Positions 47,201 to 62,200 of a stretch of 64,000 bases of DNA are shown here, piece by piece. Position numbers and translations under genes: made by a program. Positions within the stretch are counted from its first letter, which is position 1. Each line of letters opens with the position of its first letter. The stretch comes from Phoronis australis. Taxonomy: Eukaryota; Phoronida; Phoronidae. The notes beneath the pieces are model-generated. The model had not been told where the DNA came from and ran no database searches. It saw only the letters and a program-made list of their open reading frames with translations. Location of the stretch: assembly GCA_002633005.1 (NCBI GenBank), contig NMRA01000953.1:25741-89740 (forward strand). Direction: 5' to 3'.

Positions 47201-50200
47201 GAGAACAAGTATTTCATTGAACGCCATAACGACGACGCGCTTACCCTAAAACGTTTTCACCATAGCAACGAGCAAGTTGAGAAACGTCACAAACAGGTAC
47301 TTCAATATTCACTGTTCAGTGACATTGCTTCGTTTTAAATACAAACGGGGCATGAAATAAACTCAAACATGTGCATCATTTCGAGACGTGTGAAACCGGC
47401 TTGTGTGAATAGCATGAGCTTTTCCAAGATGGAGCTGAGAAAACGTCACCTCTTTGAATATGAGCATATCTTTAAAACACGTCACCACAAAAGCCATGGA
47501 TGCATGAAGAATATGGGATGATACCGCAAAGTAATGAATTGCACTTTGCATTGTGCAGGTTATGCATATGTTGCCATCAAGAGAAGTGCGAGAAATCAAC
47601 GCCTTTGACCAAGTGGTTATGGAAAACAAGTTTTCGTCCTTCGAAGAACGGTAGGGCAGTGCATTCATTGTTTAACAACTGAACGACTGCGCAATAGATT
47701 ACACACGATTAAATTAACGTCTCTCCGCTTCCATCAGATCTAGAAAATGAATAAACCTTTTCCATTTTTTACCGTATTGTTCATAGAATCACACACATTT
47801 CAACCTCTAATCTGTCTGTAGCATATCAGCACATAATTTATTTTTAAAAACAATTTCGTATTGCAGAAAACCTGATCCTGACGAATATGTTATCCACGAC
47901 ACGGTTAAGGGAAGTAAGTAAATTAATTGCATTGCAGAACTTTTTCTTCCTAATTTCCTAATATTTATATCCTGTAACCAGCCTCAACTGTGGAAACGCA
48001 GTATCAAAACTGAAATGCAGGATAATCACACCCGGAAATTGGGGATACGGTGGTTAGGGGGTAAATATATCAAATGCAATTATTCATGCATTATTTTATA
48101 CTTGGTAATGTATTTCAGAAATCCCGGTTATCCAGAGCTCTTCCAATGTCAAGGTCATTTTCACGAACAAAATGTGAGTATTGAGTCCTGTCAAAATTAC
48201 TTTTCTATCCACATGTCACATGAAAACTCAGACACATTTATAAGTAAAGACGGTGATTGTGAAAATGTGTTGCAATGTGGTCACTGGGTGTATTATCATC
48301 ATTCTGTGGAAAAGTACACTATTTGGGGTTACTTACACTCATCCCTGCTCTTTCATCCGATTGTCACTAGTGACATGAGCACCTTGACATAAATGTCGAT
48401 TCAATTACTTTGTAAGGGCACGTAAAAGCATTTTTCCGAAAGAAACGTTGAATGAAAATATCCACAAAGTGCCGGCTTACAACTACATTTTCCGGATCCG
48501 TGAATCATCCCCAGACTCATGCGGAAAATTATCGCCACTACTGTCCTGCATGTGACAGTTAAGAAATTTATATTTCGCAAAAGGGAACGACCTACAAAAA
48601 TGGTAGAATGACAACAACGGTGAACATATCTTAAGGTGCCAAAGAAATTAATAAATCCATCTAGAGCCATGCATCGTTCGAAGTCCTGTTGGATGACAAT
48701 GGCAATCTGCTGTACCCGACACCCCAAGGCCTGTTGTTGGAAAAAGAACCAAGTGAAGACAACAAAATAAGTTCCGTACTACCAGCGATAATATAAACAG
48801 GGTGCCCTTAAAACTAATAGCGGGCGGCTAACGGGTTATACGTGAAATACCAACTAACTTGACCACATTGGTGTAGACAAAAAATTTCGCTATAACTATG
48901 AAATATGGCGGATATTACGGGAAGCCGCCATTACAATTTTGCATAGTAAACAAAAACAGTACATACAGTGTATACGTTCAAAATTCCTGAAGCAAGGAGA
49001 AAAGCTGGCCTTGCGGGGGCGGTGAAAATAAACCACCGCTTGTTAGAGTGATCCTGCAGGAGGTCTCAAAGCAATGCATCAACCTCTTTGTCGTTGTTTG
49101 TTACAATTCAAACATTACTTTCGTACGACTTTAGCCATTAGCAACCATCCCGAGCGGACAGAAACATGGCTGTCAGATGGTTCAAATTCTTGCTTCGATT
49201 TTTACTTTCGAATTTTCAGTAATCAAAAACATTTGTATGCATTGATTTGCCTTAAAAACAATTTAATCATACTCTTTTTGTAAGAAAAATTGACCAGCAT
49301 GTTCAACATAACGTGGTAGCCAACCCCCGTTTTCGTCGCTCAAGCTAGTACACTAAAGTAACAAAACGGCGTAACAGACCCTCCAGTCTTCTACCAGTTA
49401 ACAACAAATGACAATCGACACAACTGGATTAGATGGTCGTTCAGTTTTAATTCCAATTAGATGACCCATAGGCAGATTTAGGGGGCAGGCCAACCTCCAC
49501 CCCTGGTGGCCGCAAAAATAAGGAGCAACAGCGTGAGGAAATATTTTTAATTAACCCCGGGAATAAATATTATATAGCTGAACCGATATTTGTCAATGTC
49601 TGGAGTTTTAATCGTCCTGTGCGTGTGGGAGCGGCGTGGGGGTGTCAGACATACACAATAGCTATGAATAACCATTGTACGTACAGTAAATAGTTTTTAC
49701 GCCGGAGTCTAAAATAAATGTGTGGGTTTGGTACGTTGACATCATTTTGTCATCTCTAGTTTCCTTCTTTCACAAACTCATTTTAATCACCACCAGCAGA
49801 ATATTTGAATCGCGAATTCACGCATAATGTGCCTTTTATATTCAAAACACACAGACTGGTTTTGTTATTGTGTCGCCCTGTATGGGCGCACGGCTTAATT
49901 TCCCGTTTCGAAAAATTCACTGATGGATAAATATTCTGATATGTTAACTGAGGATGTCATAAAACGAAAAGATAACCGACTGAAAAGCCTCGGTGAGTTT
50001 TAAAATTTTCGAATGACCATGCTCTCCTGAGTGGCCAAGTCCAGTTTAAAAATCTGAATATCTGATCATGATGAATTCCAATTCATGCACATTACTTTGG
50101 GGGAAATTTGGAACGTATACTCTGTTGCGCAAAATAATGCCTGAACTGTAAAATTACGTGCCGGACAAAGTTAGCGGTATCTGAATATCACCTGGGTCAA

Positions 50201-53200
50201 CAACCAGGTTATGTCGATGATCATGGGCTTTGCAGATTTTGGGACAATGATTAAAAATTAAACACATGAACCAATGCTATATGGTCCACTTATATTTTAC
50301 TGTGTACGTGTAGTCTTATATGTTTTTTTTTGATCTTCCAAACGTCTGCGCTGCCTTGCTTCGAGCGAATGTCAATACACAACTAACAAACTAAGAATTA
50401 TCACCGCTATGCTCATTTTGTAGTCCCCTGGTAAAGGAAAGCTCTGGTCATGAAAATCTGAAACGGGATGATATTCTACCTCGTGAGGTAAGGTGTTTGG
50501 CGCTTTACAACAATGCAATATTTCATAGCGTTTGGAAGAGTATGACAGAGATTTTTATTTCATAGTCCTCGAATAGCAAACATAATTATGATGATGGTGA
50601 AAACAATACGACTAATCCGATGGTGCAGTTAGAAATAGCCACCACATGAGGTGCGTGGCAGGTGAAAGTTCCCTTCGAATTTCTGCAATTTCCTTGAGTG
50701 TACTTTAATATAATTTTAGATTTACATTATATAATAGTCATTGCTCTGGTATAATAGTACATTTCAGTGTCAACCATCACCATTTCAGCATGTTAGGTTA
50801 TTTGGTCACAATTTTTGCATCGGTACTTTGAAATTTTTGTATTTACTTACACGTTTTATCAGCCACGAGTCTTACTTGGCTGATGAGCCAAATTAGCAAA
50901 TTTAATTTACAAAACTGTTAAAATATTTGATGTTTGGAACTGACAAGTTGTACAGCACTTATTGAAGTGTGAAGATTCTTTTATTATTATTGACTATAGT
51001 AAACACGTTAACTTCATATTTTATTTGACATTTTCATATTACATGTCTGTGTTTGAATCAAACGTCCCCTCTGTCACATAACTGCAACTTTAAATACACG
51101 TATATTTATATTTATACCACATTATTAGCCTCGAATGGCAGATACAACGTGCCGGACAAAGTTAGCGGTATCTGAATATCACCTGGGTCAACAACCAGGT
51201 TATGTCGATGATCAACGGTGTAATAACTGAGGCCGGATTCGAACCCGGGCGTCAAGAGTTTCGAGTCGCCGACTTTACCACTACACCACTCATAATTACG
51301 TACATAAAATCTACAACTCCGATTTCAGAAACCACCTCGCCTGTTTCACTTGAGCAATATGACGGCTGAAATCAACGATAGCATGGAGTGCATCAAAAGA
51401 TATGACGACAAGTGTAAGTGAGCTTCATCATAAGGAACATGTGTGTATTTGTCAGTCACACGGTAGAATTGATTTAAACTTCTCAAACAGCGTTTTTTTT
51501 TTATTCTACGCGGGAACTTGTGTCACTGGTTTGCAGATTGAGACTATCTCCAACAACGTTCGTGTAGATATTGATAATTTTGTTCGAGATACCCGCAGGG
51601 AATTCTAAACAGACGTTCCATAAGACCAGTTCTTTCGCAGATGCAACAAACCGCACTGAATGCGTCCATCAACTGAAAGAAAGTTTAAAGAAGTTGTATC
51701 CAGAAGACTTGGTTGCTCTGGGAAGTGACTTACTAGACCGCACGTGCTCTGAACACGACAACAGGTGCCAGGATGATCGCTATTTGATTATTGACGTGAT
51801 GTGTCAGATAGCGGCGCCTGGTGTACAGTCTTTGTTGGTAAGGCGCGTGCTCAAACGACCGCATCCCAACGAAGAGGAAGTTGCACGTATTCTGTTCCAG
51901 TTTGTTGGTCTTGATCAACCAAACCAGGTAAAGTGGATCTTTGTGATGTTTTCAAAAACATGAGTCGCTTGTCGACAATGTCAGGAGCCGTTTTAAACAA
52001 AATTAACACTCCGGAAGCAGATCAGTCACTGAGAAAGGTAATCATTTAAAGTTGTTTATCGTTGGTATTATTATACTTTATGCAGTTATTTGTATGAAAG
52101 ACTTCTGACTCAAAGTACAGTAAACATAAATTAATCAGGCAAACTTGCCCACGCACTGAACCTATTTAAGATTTGTTCTCTTCTTGTAAGGGCATCAGTA
52201 CACATATTTAATAGCATACATATCGGGTTTCGCTGGCAAACGTACATGTATACATTATTCTTGAGTTGGATGCTTCCACTGAACTTCTTTCATGAAACGT
52301 GACGATCTACGTTGATAATATTTCTTGCAAATAAACAGGAGCCGATACTCTTCCACTACATGTACAAGACCTTCATTGCAAATCGATCATATTTTTTAGT
52401 CATATTGCACTTTCTCATGCCTATCGACTTCCACTTGAAGCCTATGGTAAGAACAACTTAACCGAGTAAACGTTTAAGAACGCAGTAGTATTTAAGTTTT
52501 CTATTGTGCTCTATTTCTGATCGACTACCATGCTCATATCAGTCATTAACTCTTTAAGCGACGAAATTTAAAACCGACTCTTTGCATGCGACACTCCCTT
52601 CATTCAACTAAATTTCATAAAAACCGTGCTTTAATAGCAAATGTCTAACAGAAGATATCCAAGTATTTTTTTTTCATTCCGATCTAAATAGGCTAACATG
52701 TCGTCAGCCGCTTTAGCGTTTCTAGTAAGAAGCATTTTTAACAACTTTAGCCGATACTTTACACGTTACATAATACTTTCCATCACGTTAACGTGTCTTG
52801 GGGTCTTCACAGGCGCATTTGATCATTCAAAGCAACTTCACCGTTTTCTCATTCTTTGGCTGAATTAAAATGCCTGGAATTCCTCCGAACGCTCCATGAA
52901 CAAGACAACAAATGCCCTGACGAATAATTACTGTCTGCCAGTTATTCTGCTAAAAGTAAGAAGAGACAGTGTGAGCTAATGTGATTGGTGCCCGCATTTT
53001 TTACTCAAGGTCGTGGGTTCGAGTTCCAGTGGGTCACACTGCTAAGACCATGAGCCAAGTTTCTAGCACGGCAGCTCGGTTTTAAGCTTAAAAATGGTTC
53101 CAGGTGATCAGTGCAATGGGCCCACATGCGCGGCCTGCGCAAGTCTTGTACAACGTGTATCCTATCGCCTGCAATTATTTTATTTTATTTTATTTTATTC

Positions 53201-56200
53201 TATTAAAAGTCATTTCTAAACCTGAATAAAAACGAGGTGAGATATTTTGAAAATTTGTATGCACGTATACCATCAGCCTTAATCAGAAGTTGTTATTTCT
53301 TTAGAAGGCGTGGTCTTATTGTCGCTTCAAAGTTATGTAGGACCGTATGGACAAGTTTGTAGATTAAGCCATACATCTACAAAACTGTAGGTTCTAAGTC
53401 ATCAAAACTATACATTTTCTGAAACTAGAAAGTTTGTAAAGTTTGTTTTTTACGTTGTACTTACCTGCGCCAAGTTTATCATGACCTTGCTTTTTAAGAA
53501 GAATTGAGCACAAAGTAAAGGTGCAGCTATAGCAAAAGAAGGATCACTAAAATAACCAATTTAGTATAATGCAAATGTTCAAGATAACATTTTAAAAAAC
53601 TGTTACAGTTTTCTAAAAAATCATTTTATTTTGTTTTAAGCAACAGTTTCATAAAATCCTTGAAGTCTTATTTTTGATATTCCCTCATGGGAAAGTGGAA
53701 CATTTTAAAAAAGGATACTTACAGCGCTTTGTAAAACAGTGCATGAAGCAAGAGACGCTGTATTCGAAACTTTCCTGTGAATCCAATAAACCATATCTGA
53801 GATACGATGTTCCGAAATTGGCCAAAATTGGAATTTTTCTAACGCATTGCATAACCTTAAGTTGTCAGATTTTTAATTTCTAAAACCTTATGACAAACCA
53901 GTTTCTATACATTGAACTACTTATTGTTTAGCAACAAACATTTTAGAGTTCTCTTATCAACATTTAGGATGTCGTCAATGCCGTGCGTGAACTATGTTTA
54001 GGGAAGGACAAGAGGAACCATGGTAAGTGAAAAACAATTATTATACTAAATGCCTGATCACGATCTTAATGTAAGGGGCGGGGGGTGTTGGTACAGAACA
54101 GCTATTACTGGGTTTTGCAAAGCAGAAAACACATCGAAGGACTTGTCAAATTCTTTTCCCTCTGTCTAAAATTCTAAGAACAGAGTGAACAGTTTTGAGT
54201 TTTTAGTGTATTTCACATCACGAGCCCTAAAGATGAGCGCAGAAACATTATTGTATCTTGTATTTTTGAGGATACATGCAACCCCTACTATACTTCAAGC
54301 TTGCCCCTAGGCCTAGCCTATGCTTAGCTAGAATTTAACATGTTCGCACCGCAAATTGGTCGCGGTTGAACTGTTCAGCACCACGTTACACATGTAACGG
54401 ATGTTTATACGACCTCCTGGTACTATCTTCACTTTAAGCTCGATTCTTATCGCAACCGCAATCAAATCTTGCGTGGTATGACATGTTGCTGCTAACACGT
54501 TGATCAAGCTCATTGGTTTGTGTCATGAAAGTGATTTAAAACTTAAGACAGAAATCTGGTCTTTCACTCCCACTTCACTGTAGCTGAAAAAAGCTTAGTC
54601 AAGCACTTATGATCACGTCACTGTCAAGAAATATTGTGTTAAAATCATCTCTTTACTTCGCAGATATGTGTATACAAACTTGCGTAGAGACTACAGTCAA
54701 ACGTTTGCTTTAACTCTTAGTCACTTTTTATGGAACAGAAGCCTGGCTGATTCCTGCCCAGTTTATCTTTGTTCATAGGTGGTCTTGATTGTCTGGTCAA
54801 CGTACAGTACATATTCCGTTAAAGCCTAACTTCAACGGAACTTTGATATTTTAGATGTATTGGGCTAACCAGTTAGTGCTAGCTAGGTCTCAGGAAAATA
54901 AGAAAATGCAACCCCAAAATGATAGGGGAAGCTGTCTTTTCATGCCATATTGCGTAACTTCGCGAGGTCCCAGCACAACAAAAAACCGATAGGCTTTACA
55001 AATTGAATCGGGGTCGGAAGTGAATTTCACACAATTGTCTAAAAAACATTTTCAAGTATTGTATCGTCTCCTTTGTGTGATGTTGATAAGAGAATAGCTA
55101 AAAGCCAGCACAATGTATATAAGCTTATGACGTATTAAACGGTAAATGCCATATAAACATCATTGATTGTCACTAGAGTCTCACTAAAACATTTGGTTTA
55201 TTCAGGATTTCACAACACATCCCAGCAGACTCATAGTGCTTGTTTAACTCTCGGAGGACTGGCCAAGACTATTTCTAAAACAAACAAGACACTCGCCACA
55301 GAAATTGTGTTAGAATTAGCTACTTGGGTTGGCCGACATGACGGAGGTAAGTACATGTAATTAGAGCTATTTTCATGTATGACCGTTTATTTCGCTACTA
55401 CGATTGCTAGTCGCAGGTCGTTCCGGTGGCCATCCTCGCGTGTATTTGATTGTATGTACTGATCGAATTTGTGGTTCCTCTTATCTTAATGGTGGTAAGC
55501 TGTAATTAATAAAGCCATTGTGAAACATGCACTCGTATTTTGAGTATCAGAATATGCTTCCGTAATGAATATTTCACGATTGGAATGGAACAGATTACTT
55601 CCGCGTTTCCAAAATCTGCATCAAAACAAGGCACACCTATCTGCATTTTTCGTCCTACAGTACATGTAGGTGTGTGCGACTAAACATCCTTCCCGGGTTT
55701 TTCAAAATGTTCATATTGAAACGTAAAGGTTTCGTTGAAAAGCCCATCCCATGGGCGCACCCAGGGGGCTCGTTTGGTGAATTGGGCAAAAAAGGTCCGG
55801 CTCAGTGAAACAAAACGTTCGGATAAACGAGACAAAAGTCTACAAAGTCCAAGGGAAGTCGGCGCTGATGCACAATACGTGGGCCTGAACCTAGTGGCTC
55901 CGTTTTCTTTAGTCCTTGTTGACTTTTTTCAGTAAAAAGTCCGCATATCGAAAAATTCGAGCCCCCATAAATTTTAGACTGGGTACGCGCATGCATCCCC
56001 AATTTGTTTGCCAGTAACCTTCATCCACATACATGTTTGCCGTTATAGTGAGCACTTAAGTGCGAAGAACTTCTGGTACCTCTAACAATTCCCTCTCCTC
56101 CAACCTCGGGTTGCAACAAAGAAACACTGCTGTGCATTTTCAGGCGAAGCTGCTTTGATGTTGCGCGTCCAGTTGCTGAAATCAGCGTAACCGCCTGGGT

Positions 56201-59200
56201 CCATACTTCAAATCGGTTGAAAGTCACAATCTATCGGTTACACCAGGTTACGAAAACTGAGTAACTAGCGACCTGTAATTTGAGAAAAACCGACGATATA
56301 TAATCACAACCCACAGAAAACGCATGGTAAAATTGCAACCAGGATGACCCACGCTTGTGTTCAAGTAGCAATCTTGATGACAGAAATGGGCGTGCAGCTC
56401 CCCCATTGTTCATTTCACAAACTTTACTCACTATAAAGTCCCACGAGTCTTTTGGAATATACCAGTGCAATTAATAGAGTACTACCTTTATCCAAGAAGA
56501 TTTATTCTAGTGATTTCTTGTTTTTCAGGATTGCCAGTCATCGCTAAGACCTTTTGATTACAAGACCGAACGTGAAAACAACGATTTAATTTTTTGATTT
56601 TTTTGAAATAAGTTCACTTATATGGTTTCAGCCCTTCATACCGGCCAACGTGTTCGAAAGTCGATTAATGTGAAAAACGAAACGGAAGACGATTACGTGC
56701 TCTCCAAAATGGTGTTGATCGAAGCGTTGGGGAACACAGGTCATGCCGACGCTCTTGGTCACATTATATCGTACGCCAAGCCGAACGCAGGTCATTCATC
56801 ATGGCGTAGATCGGCTATTAACGCTTTGCGTTGGTACACATGTAAAGAGGTAATTTTGATATGGGCTTTAATTTAATTGGCATAAAGTAAATTTAATCGT
56901 CTATATAACCAATTTCAGGTCTAAAGTTCGGTTAGTGTTCGCAAAAATGTCATTTTCGAGCTTTTATAGATCAGATGTTAGGATTGTTTCACTTCGATTA
57001 AAGTCGTGACTGAGTTATAGGCTTGTTTCGTTTCACACAAAGCATCGCTTTAAGTCTGTATTTTCTTTGTTACCACATCAGTTAGTTGATGATGGGCAGG
57101 TACATATTATAGCGCATGCATAACTCCAGTAACCGGAAGCGGGGTAATCCTTTCGCAAAAAATTACGAAACTGCTTCACCGTTCCACTGTTGTGTTATCG
57201 CTACTTCAGTCATGTCCGATTCTGTTTCCGGTTAGCGTTCAATTGAAGAAGATACAAGCATCTTCGATAAAAATGAAATAAACATTACGAAGGCTTTGAT
57301 GCCCGAATTTGCATCTGGACTGGTGCGTGAAATATCAAGTTGATTGAACTCCTACTACTCGTTGTCAAAGCCATGCAAGAATTTCCCTAGACAAATTTTA
57401 TGATGTTTTGTGCTCTGTTCTAAGTCGTGCGAAGGTGACATGTTTAGCAATAGTTTTTCTACATAAAAAGTGACACACCACATTCATATTGATCGTTTAT
57501 TTAAATAACATCAACTGGTCAACCTGCAAACATTTTCAAAACACTTCCTAATGAAGTTTTGGAAGACAAAGAATAAAGCATGACGTAAAGCGGACGAGCT
57601 ATTTGTACATCTGTATGATGTTCCGAAGTTTTGGGGAGATTTCTAGGGTCTTTTAAAGCTTTAATATGGATGTTAATTTTTCATTGTCTGTAGTCTCTGC
57701 AGATTACTCTGCCGTGAATTAGAAATTATCAGTTATAGCCCACGCATTGATTGCACGCCAGCACTGGAGACTAAACTATTCTAAGAACGAGTTTAAATAA
57801 AATAAAACCGAATCCAGTGTGATTAACACGTCTTTAAAACTTTTGTGGTCAATATTTTCTTGGTGGGGCTATTTCTAGGTGTTTTGAATACGACGAGATG
57901 ACTTGACGACTTTTCAACTGCCTCGACTTTGGGGCAACCACTTTCTCGGATAGGTTGGGATTATTTCTTCTATGCACCTGGAGTTTGAGATTAACAGTTT
58001 TGACGTGAAGTAATTAGTGATGAATCTGGCTTTAAAACAAATCACATCAGTACCTTTGGTTTTATGAAACGGGTGTAAATGAGTCGTTTTATGTTGCTTG
58101 TATTTTTATAAAAAAATATTCACACGTGGGCTTTAACTAAAATGTTACATGTATTTCACCTATTAGAGTGCATCTGTTCTCATGGACACGGCACTGAACG
58201 ATCGTTACGAGACTGTGCGAGAGTTAGCTCACAACCGTTATGAAAAACACCCCATGCGACGAAATATGAGCTCAGACGAGTTCAATATGGTTTTTGCGTA
58301 AGTATTTTCCCTTGAAAGGTCTGGTTTAATATTCCATTTGAGGCGACTGTAAACCTCGTCTAAGATGCGAACAACTCAACGGTTAACATGTTTCTTTCGC
58401 AAACGGATAGTGATTTCTGCGTTTCGTTTGTCCCAGCTCTTTGAATCCCTGGAATCCCCTCAGATGTAACAAAGAAAGCTTTACAAATCACAATCAGATT
58501 TTTTGTTATGTAAGACCCTCTTAATCCGATTTAATTAGCATTCTAAATACCACATAACCCAAGCTGATTGATGCGAATGAATTTATTTTGCTGTAAGTCA
58601 TGCTTACATGTACATGTAGGTCTCTGCCATATGATTTAGTTTTAAAGTAAGTGGACTTTTCAATATTTTATTAGCAAATAACTGGGTTAACTTTACGTAA
58701 TAGCTGGGTTTTGGACCTGGATTCTACAATTATAATTCTTTATTAAACATCACGAAGAACTTGTCCTAAAATTGACAAAGCGAGGACAGTTGCAAATATT
58801 TATAGAACATTGTATAAGGTCATAAAACGTATTGCGGAGTAACTTGTACCATTATTGTCCGTTTTGTATTCTAGGAAGTCATACACCTACCCCCTTCTTC
58901 TGAAGAGTAGAAAAAGGCGGTTTTTGGCAAGACTATTTAAAGCACTGAGTTTCAAAGTCTACCTACCTGGCGTTGAATGGTCTAAAAAGATCGGCTCGAG
59001 AGCCATTGGCGCAAGTTTTGGTCTAAACATACGCAATGGCGTGAGACTGCAACTAAGTAAGAAAAAGCAGACTTTGGAGCCATACTGTGCAGTACATGAA
59101 ACAGGAACTGCGTTAACTTTACAAATGTCTTTCAGGACTCACACATCAGAGATATCTCGTTACGAAAGATGTGCATTGACAAAAAACCCCTTCAAAATCC

Positions 59201-62200
59201 AGACGCACTTTAACAAGATCTCAATATCTTGCAATGGGACGCAACGCGTGTGGCGGACAGACTACAATGTCCTAAATACAGTAAAATTTCATCCCACCGT
59301 CATTCACATTAAATTGTGTGGGAAATTAATACAGATTTATACCAACAACTGAGCTAATACGAATAACTGAGTTGAACTCATACGATTTTTTCCTCAGAAT
59401 TGTCACTGGTATAGTTACTGTATTTTTAGAGCCACTTTCGGGATTTTTTGAGGTTGATATCGACAACGAAGCATATGTTCAGGGATTGGTTGGATTCATG
59501 AATTGGGAATTCGACATCTTCCGCGCCAAGGCGTGTTACCGTGGTGATATAAGCTACAACCTAAACATATTGAAGGTAAGCTGTGTTACTCCCTTGTGAC
59601 AGCTTATTTACACTGACCTCATTTTAATACATTTGCATTTGCACCCAAATTCAACCGATTAACAAAGACACACTTTCGTCATAAATTTTACAGGATTTTG
59701 GCATCAATGACATCTCACAACTGGCAACTATTTTTGACAAAATACATGACAATGTGGTGGACCCCATTAGAAAAACTATCGAGGCATTTCAAAAAGTGAT
59801 GGAATTTGTTAAAGGTAAGTCCAGTGTGTCTGCTCGACTTGAAAATTAAGATAAGTACTAACTCGAGGTAAGAATGTCTGGGCATGATCCTCAGAGAGAC
59901 GAAACTCTACCTCTGTGAAAAGCACGTTGTGTCGAGTTCTAATCCGATAAAAATGCAATTCATCATGTTCGTGGTGTAACCATGCATTTAGAAGTCTAAG
60001 CATAACATGTCAACTCCAGGTATATCCATGATAGAGCTGATGAACTTTCGATTGTCTGTTAAAAGTTGTCAAGCCTAACAAAACTTCATTTTTGTCTTGT
60101 CATTTCTTCATAGCGGCAACATTTATTATCTGAGTGTTTGTTCTGGAAATATAAAAGAAATGTTTAGGTCCTACAATTTATTTACAAGTGCGTGTGCGTG
60201 TATGTGTGTGTGTGGGTGTGTGTGTGCGTGCGTGTCCACGCGTACACGTGCGCGTCCTACTGAGTGTGCACGCGTTTGTGTGCGTTTGTGCGCGGGCGTG
60301 TATTAATGTGTTTAGTATTACTTTTATACTGTTCCAGGTATAACCCATATGCCCGATGTCAATATGTTACCTGGATACTTCTTCCCATACTTGTGAAATA
60401 AAAGTTGTAAAATTTGCCTTGTAAAAAATTCCAATCCAACACTTAGTGAACCAACAGCCAACAGTACCCTGTCTTAATAATTGACATGCTCTTGGAGAGT
60501 GGCCCATTCCGCCACACCATCCAAATGCCCTGCGATAGTTTGACACACGGAGAAATTGACACATTTTCGCTCTGTACTATTGTAATTTACCTCATGACAT
60601 AGCCTTTTTTGTTTTTCTACTAAAGAGAAAAACTGACGTTACATGACTTTTACGAGACCCGGACAAAACTATCGCAAACATGTCGTCTGCTGTCTCTCGT
60701 TCACAGTAACGGACACTGCGTGTAATAGTATCACTAATATACGCAATACATGTTTGTCCATGTCCTATGTACCATAATGCACTTACTGGGGACAAATAAA
60801 ACAACTAGAATAATGTACTACATTTTAAGTTGTATTGGGAATTTCAGGGTCACAGCTCTACAAATAAATATTTCACAGAAGGAACCTTAATTACAATAGA
60901 TAACACACACATTTCCGATACCCAAAGTACAATTGAGTATCGGATGCTAAGTGGCACAGGTTAGCATAGTACCAAATGGGTACATAATACCAAATGGGTA
61001 TTGGCCGATTGCCTACCAACTGGGTCGAGCAAAACGGCAAATTCAATAACAAGTACCAAGTGGGTACAAACTGCCAAATGGGCAAATATCATATAAAGTA
61101 CCAAGTGTGTACACTAAACAGCCAACTGGGCTATAACAACCTGCAAAGCAGGGTTCCGGACAAGCTGAGTTAGCAGACCAGCCGGAGTGATAAAAAGAGA
61201 TATTGTAAGGAACGTGGTGTTGTGGCTCAGTTTGTGCTGAGAGATGTGACCGGGGTGAAAGAAGCAAGCTGCAGTGATGGATGCTCGAGTACAGGTCGTG
61301 TCCTTAGCCAATGACGTCGGATCTTGCCGGACGGTATTACGAGGTGGTGGCTTTTTCTCCCCTTGCCGCACCGTGGATGCAGGTGTGTTCAGAACTCGTT
61401 GACTAGTCTCGTACTTGTCTTGTTTTCAGTGTCCCTGTCGCATTACAATTAACGCTGTTTGCTGGTACTTCTAGATGGAGGGTTACGCAACCTAATCAGT
61501 AAACTCGTTGACGTCGTCAAAGGACTTCCTCGGAAACTGAAAGAAATAGTTGAGAACATTATTAAGTTTGCCAAGATCGTAAGTGATTACGGCAAATTGC
61601 CTTGGATAGAAGCAGTGAAGAAAGTCATTTACCGCGTAAAGCACTTTGTTGAGGATGTCAAGGGCGATATTGTTGACTTTTATAATGTAAGTATTAAACG
61701 TAAGTATGTTGTTTATGGGGGCATTTTCGGCGAAAAAAGAAATTTGTAGAAATTAAGCAGATGCAATAAACATAACCTACTAATTCGCCAAAAGCAGCCG
61801 AAAGATTTGTGTATCTCAATGACATTGCTTTAAAAGGAAACTGTATTGTATTCCGAATAAAATTTGGGTAATTTTCTATGAGTTGTTGTTTAATTTCACA
61901 AATAATTCAACATCTAAAGTAAACTTTTAAAAATATTCTCTAACGAAGCTAAAAAATTACCCGCTTGAAGCGCTGCTTCTCGTTACGTATTTAGTGGGCG
62001 CAAAGTCACTGGCCTGTGTTAGCGTGAAGTCAAGTGGCGTTCTTAGTGTGAAATTTCGAGTCACCAGGGATACCTGTTTAAGCAAAGGAAATACAAAGTG
62101 ATACCCAGTCGTCGTCATCGTCAGACGAAGATTTGCCGGTGCAACCAGTCCATATCAACAATTTACAATGGTGTGTCACTGTCTTGGGCAATGTGGACTT

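Noticed and set aside
51215-51300. Functional tRNA gene
   Set aside because: A and B boxes are present, but the acceptor stem does not pair and the sequence is joined to a SINE tail.
51402-51608. Plus-strand frame ending near 51608 as an exon before exon 11
   Set aside because: The acceptor at 51537 gives an immediate stop in the phase left by exon 10. The acceptor at 51640 fits.
56231-56470. 79-codon minus-strand frame starting MHWYIPKDSWDF
   Set aside because: It lies in a lipid-transfer intron with no splice borders and no recognised family. Probably fortuitous or repeat.
58855-59352. 165-codon plus-strand frame as one exon
   Set aside because: The vitellogenin-like part ends at the GTAAGA donor (59057). 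The rest reads like intron, and only the shorter exon joins the next one in phase.
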